Positions 58,855-64,000 of a stretch of DNA of 64,000 bases are shown here, piece by piece. The notes below the pieces were generated by a model that had not been told where the DNA came from, did no database searches, and was given only the letters and a program-made list of their open reading frames with translations. Position numbers and translations under genes: made by a program. The DNA is from Cristatella mucedo (taxonomy: Eukaryota > Bryozoa > Phylactolaemata > Cristatellidae): assembly GCA_009760855.2 (NCBI GenBank), contig WPIO01000070.1, positions 353,001 through 417,000 of the forward strand, written 5' to 3'. Within the stretch, counting starts at the first letter, position 1; each line of letters begins with the position of its first letter.

Positions 58855-59635
58855 ACAACTTTCAGTCACAGTGACCTTTCATCAGGGGACCACAAGTACT
58901 CCACAGTTAAGTCTGCTTACTGTCAGTTACATACCCTACCAAAATTCGGGCCTGCTTAGATTAGGATGCCTCAATCCAAATGGTCCATGCATTTGTGACA
59001 TCCTGTGTAGGCATACGTAACTTTATTTTCCTAGGTCTTTCTGACTGCAATAAGCTGCTTAGAACCGTTCCCAAGCAGCAAAGTTTCTTAACAAACTTTG
59101 CTGCTTGGCAACGTCAGTTGGTAACGTTGCAACTGCTTGGCTGCACCACTTGTCACCGAACTGCACTTGCTCCCCGTCAAGTAGCATATCCACTTAAAGA
59201 TTCTGTCTTACACTTAACGGTAGCTTCCTTACTCGCCTGCCAGTGCAAAGTACTTCCTATTCAGGCTAAGCATCGTGCCACTCACTCTTCTGATTCAAGT
59301 CGTGTAGCTTTGCCTCTAACCAACCTCAAATCCATCGGAGACCCCATCTTCATTCAGTCATTAGCTCTTAAAGCCTAGAACTCGGTCCCGATCAACGTCA
59401 GGATATCCCCTGACTTGGGGACATTTAAAACAAAGCTAAACCCCCACCTGTTTTTCACAGCATGTGCTTTCTCTGTGAAAATAGTCCTTTGTATATTTAT
59501 CCGTGCTTCCGCTGTGCATGTCAGGACTGACCAATTGGCTTGCTTGCTTGCTTTCTAATATGCAGGTATGTAAAGTGCCGAGACAGAGATTCAGTTCTCT
59601 TAAGAAACTATGCAAATTTCATTATTATTACATTA
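58855..59635 (+). mobile_element. LINE-A relic in NR intron 3
   Basis: TCAGTCACAGTGACCTTTCA (RT connection), NIAKIRAC remnant, CAAATGGTCCATGCATTTGT and a thumb remnant, GTAAAGTGCCGAGACAGAGA hairpin and ATTATTAC tail. Same orientation as the gene and strongly decayed. Confidence 0.8.
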
Positions 59636-59685
59636 TCGATGAGTGACTGTCTTTAATTTGAATGTGCATCCGTGTGTTGGAGCAG

Positions 59686-59769
59686 GGAGACATGCAGCCC
59701 TTGTTTTTGAAGCCGGTTGACATTGGCCATCCGCATGAAGCAGAAACCTCCTTCCCGATTCTCTACCCG
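59686..59769 (+). CDS. Nuclear receptor exon 4 (hinge), predicted
   Basis: 28 codons, GDMQPLFLKPVDIGHPHEAE then TSFPILYP, between GTTGGAGCAG and CCG/GTGCGC. Phase 0 at both ends, so it fits between exons 3 and 5 without changing frame. Short and hinge-like, hence only moderate certainty. Confidence 0.6.
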
Positions 59770-60127
59770 GTGCGCACATTCTGGTCGTAGCAATGTTCCG
59801 AGTCTGTACAGCTTTTTTTTTTAAAAGTTTGCTGTTGCTTCTATTTCGTCAGTGAACGAGCTCAGTTATTTTGTCGTTGATGATGTTTAATGTTTTATTC
59901 TTTGTCTCTGTCGCCGCCTGGGCTGAGCAGGGAGCGAAGAAGCCCACTTTGCTAGCTGGCGGCGCACACAGCTCTTCAAGTAGAAAGGCTTTTCAGCCAG
60001 CTGCTAGCCAGTGCTTGCTCACCTGATCGAGCTCTAGAGATCGTTAAAATGACTACACGAAAAACACTGGTCAAGGGACATGTTCTCTCAAGCCTTCAGC
60101 TCTTTCGACCACGTCTTTGCCATGCAG

Positions 60128-60707
60128 CAGCTGAAAGTTGGTCTGCCTTTCGCTCGGTTTTGGTGCATTGCAGTGCAGGCTCGGTCGCCCCCCCCCCCCG
60201 GTGCACCGAAGTGTCGCAGCAAGCCCGGCAGTGAGGGGCAGCAAGCCCGGCAGGCGAACTCGGCCCGGCCAGGACCTGCCGTTGAACCGCCACAGCACCG
60301 AAGGCCTTCCCTTCGGCCAGCCGAATGCCTGCTAGATGGCGCCCCTGACGGCTTGCCCGTCGTCCAGTGGCCTCTGCACGCCCGCTGTCCGACTTCCTTG
60401 CAGCCTGACCGCAGCACCGATGCCCGTGTCGTCGCCGAAGCGGACGCCGATGCAGTTGCGGTGGCAGCAGCTTCGGAGCTCTCGCGGTCGCAGTCCATCC
60501 CCGCTGCAGAGCTGGACGAGCTGTCGCGAGGCCGGCGCGAGGCCGAGGTCGAACTGTCGCGGCAGCTGCAGCAGCTCAGCACGTCGGCGGCGGCGGTAGA
60601 GGACGCGGGCCTCCGACAGCGTTGCATGCCGGTGCTGCAGTGGACGCAGCTCGAGGAACTCGGACGTCAGTACAGCTTGCCGTCACGCCTGCTGCAGCAG
60701 CAGCACG
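60128..60707 (+). CDS. Nuclear receptor exon 5: distal hinge
   Basis: Part of a long frame open from 60,053. Phase-0 acceptors are possible at TTTGCCATGCAG (exon from 60,128) or ATTGCAGTGCAG (from 60,179); the start is undecided. Contains acidic and Ala-rich sequence, then helical AELDELSRGRREAEVELSRQ and MPVLQWTQLEELGRQYSLPS, resembling the helix before NR ligand-binding domains. Ends CACG/GTGAGC at phase 1, which matches exon 6. A C-run at 60,188-60,199 is a possible sequencing-error site. Confidence 0.72.
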
Positions 60708-61164
60708 GTGAGCAGCCTGTCCTCGCTCGCTCGTGCGCTGCTTTGGAGCTGCTCAGGCGCAGCGTCGCCCGGCGGCTACCAGCCATCCGGCGCCGGTGCG
60801 GCGCCCGCGCGCGCGACGCAAGCAAGGTCAAGGACCGGCTCGCTCGTGTTCTTGCCATGCCGGGACCGCTCTCACGCCTCTCCTCTGGCTACCGAGGACG
60901 CTCGTGCCCGGCCAGTTTTCCTTGTGTGCAATCTGCATTCTGTCATGCCTCAGCTCTTCTCATCCGCACGTTTATTGTAGCGAATCATCTAGAAGCTAAA
61001 CTCGGATCGGCATTTCGAACCGTTATTGAAGCATATTAGCTTGAATCGTGGAATGAATGGAAATGCTAAGGGCTGGTGCTGCTCCGACACTTTAGTTGAA
61101 GTACATTCTTAGGATTAGTGAAAAGAAGTGGCAACGAAAGCAAGGTCACGTGAGAGTCGTTAAA

Positions 61165-61822
61165 GGGTAGGCATGCTGCAGCTTTGGCTGGGCTACCAAA
61201 GAAAGCTATTATGCCACTACAGCGGACTATGAATATGGCTGCAAGGCTGGTCTTCAAGTCCCAGCGGTTTGAGCACGTGTCACCTTTGCTGGAAGAGCTA
61301 GGATGGTTGCCGGTTGAGCAAAGGATACAGAGCAAAGTTCTTACGCTGACCCACAAGGCCCGCCACGGCTTGGCTCTTTCATACCTAGCTGAACTGCTGC
61401 ATCAGTTTCAGCCTGTTTGCGCCCTCAGGTCCTGTGTGGACAATAAATTAGCTGTCCCATTCCTCCGCTTAAAGACAGTTGGCGACAGAAGCTTTAGCTC
61501 TGCAGGTCCTAGACTGTGGAACTCGCTTCCACAATTCTTACGCAATGACAACTACTCTCCTGCTGCCGACTATGGCTCATCCTTTTCAGTGATCCTGAGC
61601 TGCTACTTCCATGCTACTCACTACCTCAATTGCTCTCCTGACTCTGCTATGCTTCCCACTTTCTCTCTTTGTTGCGTGAGATGAAGTCTGTTGGCTACCG
61701 AATGTGCACCGAAAGCCGCTTAGGCTGTGAGTGCACTATACAAAACTCTCCTGCGTAGTCTCCACATAGTCTTAATGACTTTGTGGAGTTACAGAAGGAG
61801 ATACATTACATTACATTATTGC
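61165..61822 (+). mobile_element. LINE-B copy in NR intron 5
   Basis: Frame 61,184-61,684: NMAARLVFKSQRFEHVSPLL, EELGWLPVEQRIQSKVLTLT, LKTVGDRSFSSAGPRLWNSL. Best LINE-B coding copy here. Then the UTR with GAAAGCCGCTTAGGCTGTGA and ATACATTACATTACATT tail. CR1-like, but distinct from LINE-A in sequence and tail. Only the post-RT part is present. Confidence 0.9.
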
Positions 61823-61837
61823 TGTGCAATGTTGTGT

Positions 61838-62302
61838 AATTTATGTCCACCTGTAACTCCACAACGACACAAAGACTAAGTGGATGCTACGCAGGACTGT
61901 TTTCTATAGCGCACCCAAAGCCCAAGTGGCTTTCGGTATGCATTCGGTAGCCAACGCACTTCATCTCACCGTGCGTAGAGAATGAGAAGCAATGCTGAGT
62001 CAGAAATGCAGTCGAGGAATTGAATAGCACGGAAGTAGTAGCTCAGGACGGCTGGAAAAGATTAGCCGTAGTCGGCAGCAGGAGAGCAGTTGTCATTGCG
62101 CAAGAATCGCAGAAGTGAGTTCCACAGTCTATGACCCACAGAGCCAAAGTTTCGGTCACCAATAGTCTTTAAGTGACTACTGTCCATAGAGGACCTGAGG
62201 GCACGTAGAGGCTGAACCTGGTGCAGCAGTTCAACAAGGTATGAACGAGCCAAGCCGCGGCAAGCCTTGTGGGTCAGCTTAAGAACTTTACTCTGTAAAC
62301 TC
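61838..62302 (-). mobile_element. LINE-B copy, tail-to-tail with the previous one
   Basis: Reversed: TCCACCTGTAACTCCACAAC, GGCTTTCGGTATGCATTCGG, then the coding part to TCAGCTTAAGAACTTTACTC, where it meets a TC tract. The two copies form a 0.4-kb imperfect inverted repeat around 61,825-61,837. Confidence 0.88.
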
Positions 62303-62424
62303 TCTTCTCTCTCCCTTCCCTCTCTCCCTTCTCTCTCTTTCCTCTCTTTCCTCTCTCTCTTCTCCCTCTCCCTCTGTCTCTTTCTGTCTCTCCCCCTGTC
62401 TCTCTCTGTCTGTCTCTCTGTCTG

Positions 62425-62493
<69 letters not shown>

Positions 62494-62525
62494 GTCTCTC
62501 TCTCCCTCTCTCTCTCTCTCTGTTT
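62303..62525. repeat. TC microsatellite
   Basis: TC with CC and TG interruptions. On the LINE-B strand it is a GA tract at the element's 5' truncation, as at 5,765. Confidence 0.95.
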
Positions 62526-62927
62526 GCAAGCAACTGCGATAGACAGTCCCTAATTTTAAATGGGCCTGCCAAACCCTTGCTAGTTCACGTAGCAGCACAA
62601 GGCATGCAATGTGTACAGACCCGAATCTTGCAGTTCACCGAACGGTAACGACGAAGATCTCGAAATTTCTATCAACTTCACCGAACTAGAAAAAGCTCGA
62701 AAATTGGCTGCAAATTACAGCTGGAACAGCAGATGACTTAAGAGGCAGACTCGTTGAGTTCTGTACATTTATTGAGAGCACGCTGCTGCATAGTGAGCTC
62801 CAGCCGTACAGGTGTCCAGCTGTGAGTTTGTTCTGGAAAAGGCGGTCATTAAAATTTTTTCAGAGGAGATGATGTCGGCATCCTGCTGCCTTTGTGTGCT
62901 GCTTCCTTTGTGTAATGCAGGAAGCTG

Positions 62928-62960
62928 CTTCCTGGCAAGCAGGAAATCGTTGCCAGGAAG
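62928..62960. repeat. Perfect 11-bp hairpin in NR intron 5
   Basis: CTTCCTGGCAA (62,928-62,938) and TTGCCAGGAAG (62,950-62,960) around an 11-nt loop, in a region of repeated GCAGGAAG/CTTCCT. Confidence 0.85.
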
Positions 62961-63792
62961 TGATAGCCCACGTCACAAGAGCTGCTCCCAAATAAAGGAT
63001 GGCATTTAGGCAAATAGCTGCATCCGGACAGTAGTGTGGGAGCAGTATCGAGCAGTCAGCTTGAGGCCTCGGAGAAAGCGTTGTTACTGACCGCAATAGA
63101 CTCACTAACAAGCTTCAAGTAGCTAACGCTCAGCCATGTATTTTGCTAATGTTTGTATTCAGTGTTTACAAAGTTGCAGGAGTTGGGACATCCTCTCTCC
63201 ACGGGCTCGGCAGTGACTTGCCGAATGCCAGCAAGGTCGCTGCCACCCGAAGAGAATTTCTCCCACACCTCTGCCGTGCTGCCCGGAATAGCATCGACTG
63301 ACGTCAGAGCTTTCGGAAGCAAAGCCTTACTCCAAGGTTTATCCGTGGCCCGCAAAGGGAATCGCGGCTGAGTTCGTTAGCTTGCTACCTGCTATGGAAT
63401 TTTACAAGGCACAGAGCTACTTTGTTAATTAAGCGGTTTACAAGTCACACCGATGCACCTTAGCAAGATGCAGATATGTAGCTTGATGTACCAAGGTTCA
63501 AGAAGCTGGGATACAAGTCACAAATGATGCAGAGATTGGTATATTTTGTGTGTGTGGCTTCCTGTTTACTTCTGAGTTCGTCATAATTTGAAAAAGTTAT
63601 TTTTCATTCTATGTGGAAATCGTTTAAACTGCCGATCCCGTTCCTAACACATTTGTCTTTTAAACGGTACCCTAAACAAGAATTCGATTTTTGGAAAAAT
63701 GTTTTTGGTGTTTTCGCGATGTTTACCCTTAACAGATACGCTGTGTTCTGTTCCATTATGATTGTGCTCCATTGTTTTTACCTCTTTTGCAG

Positions 63793-64000
63793 AAGATGCT
63801 GGAATCGCTCCATCTTCCAAAAGTGTAACCTTGTCAAGAGTGCAGCAGACAGCAGCCATTGGCGTGGACCGTGTGGCACAGCGTGTCAGCTCCTTCTTTC
63901 GCCGATTTGTTGCGTTTGCTAAGGAGCTTCCCGAGTTCTCTCGCCTGCCGTTGAAGTTGCAGATGCATCTTTTGAAAGCTGGTGCGGCCGCCTTTCTGAC
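63793..64000 (+). CDS. Nuclear receptor exon 6: start of ligand-binding domain (partial)
   Basis: Strong acceptor TTTTTACCTCTTTTGCAG. The first 2 nt join the G of exon 5 to make Glu, then DAGIAPSSKSVTLSRVQQTA and VAQRVSSFFRRFVAFAKELP, EFSRLPLKLQMHLLKAG. This is the helix 3 to 4 signature of nuclear receptors: aromatic-A-K, four residues, F, two, L, then Q..LLK. The Asp/Ser usual before the Gln is Leu. Here the domain binds ligand and coactivators. The open frame runs to the window edge; helix 12 is not in view. Confidence 0.9.

Noticed and set aside
60708-61039. Continuation of the 319-codon frame past 60,707
   Set aside because: A good GTGAGC donor at 60,708 joins in phase to the ligand-binding exon. 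The frame beyond is Arg/Ala-rich read-through into intron.
63177-63373. Extra receptor exon after TTTACAAAGTTGCAG
   Set aside because: A phase-1 entry is possible but no phase-1 donor fits exon 6; exon 5 already joins exon 6 directly.

Overview
This is a repeat-saturated nuclear genome segment from a bilaterian animal. Two hidden genes support that assignment. One is an exon whose translation matches the SNARE-binding helix of complexin. The other is most of a multi-exon nuclear receptor that runs off the right edge. Nothing looks bacterial or organellar. The nuclear receptor has an ESCKA P-box, as in the invertebrate HR96/NHR-8/DAF-12 (NR1J-like) group, so a protostome is likely, but species or phylum cannot be fixed from sequence alone.

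Layout: 1-4.3 kb holds LINE fragments, an inverted repeat around a degenerate CCCTAAA block, the complexin exon (minus strand, 1,944-2,104) and several SINEs. 4.3-24 kb is mostly long GA/TC microsatellites, LINE-A and LINE-B fragments, SINEs, a 26-bp minisatellite and two striking hairpins (16.7 and 21.9 kb). 24.4-27.4 kb is a decayed hAT DNA transposon carrying three SINEs and one LINE end. 27.5-42 kb is LINE-A copies (the longest reverse transcriptase ORF is at 31.0-32.3 kb), compound microsatellites and SINEs. 42.2-49.1 kb reads as one near-complete LINE-A (endonuclease, linker, reverse transcriptase and 3' UTR, minus strand), split by at least six later events including a solo LTR with a clean target-site duplication. 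49-55.7 kb is more LINE-A and SINE relics.

55.86-64.0 kb is the nuclear receptor, plus strand. Six exons join with consistent phases: 55,856-56,677; 56,806-56,923; 58,624-58,820; 59,686-59,769; about 60,128 or 60,179-60,707; and 63,793 to beyond 64,000. They encode an Ala/Gln-rich A/B region, a complete two-finger DNA-binding domain, a long hinge and the start of the ligand-binding domain. Intron 2 appears to be a GC-AG intron. Introns carry LINE relics and a 0.66-kb GA/GACA tract.

Repeat families named here for convenience: LINE-A (CR1/L2-like; 3' end is a hairpin followed by an ATT tail), LINE-B (second CR1-like family; 3' end followed by ACATT repeats), SINE-A (tRNA-derived, perfect B box, ends in a T-run) and SINE-B (tRNA-derived head joined to a tail resembling the LINE-A hairpin). 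These families are inferred by comparing copies inside this window. No database search was possible, and boundaries are generally good to about 5-20 bp.
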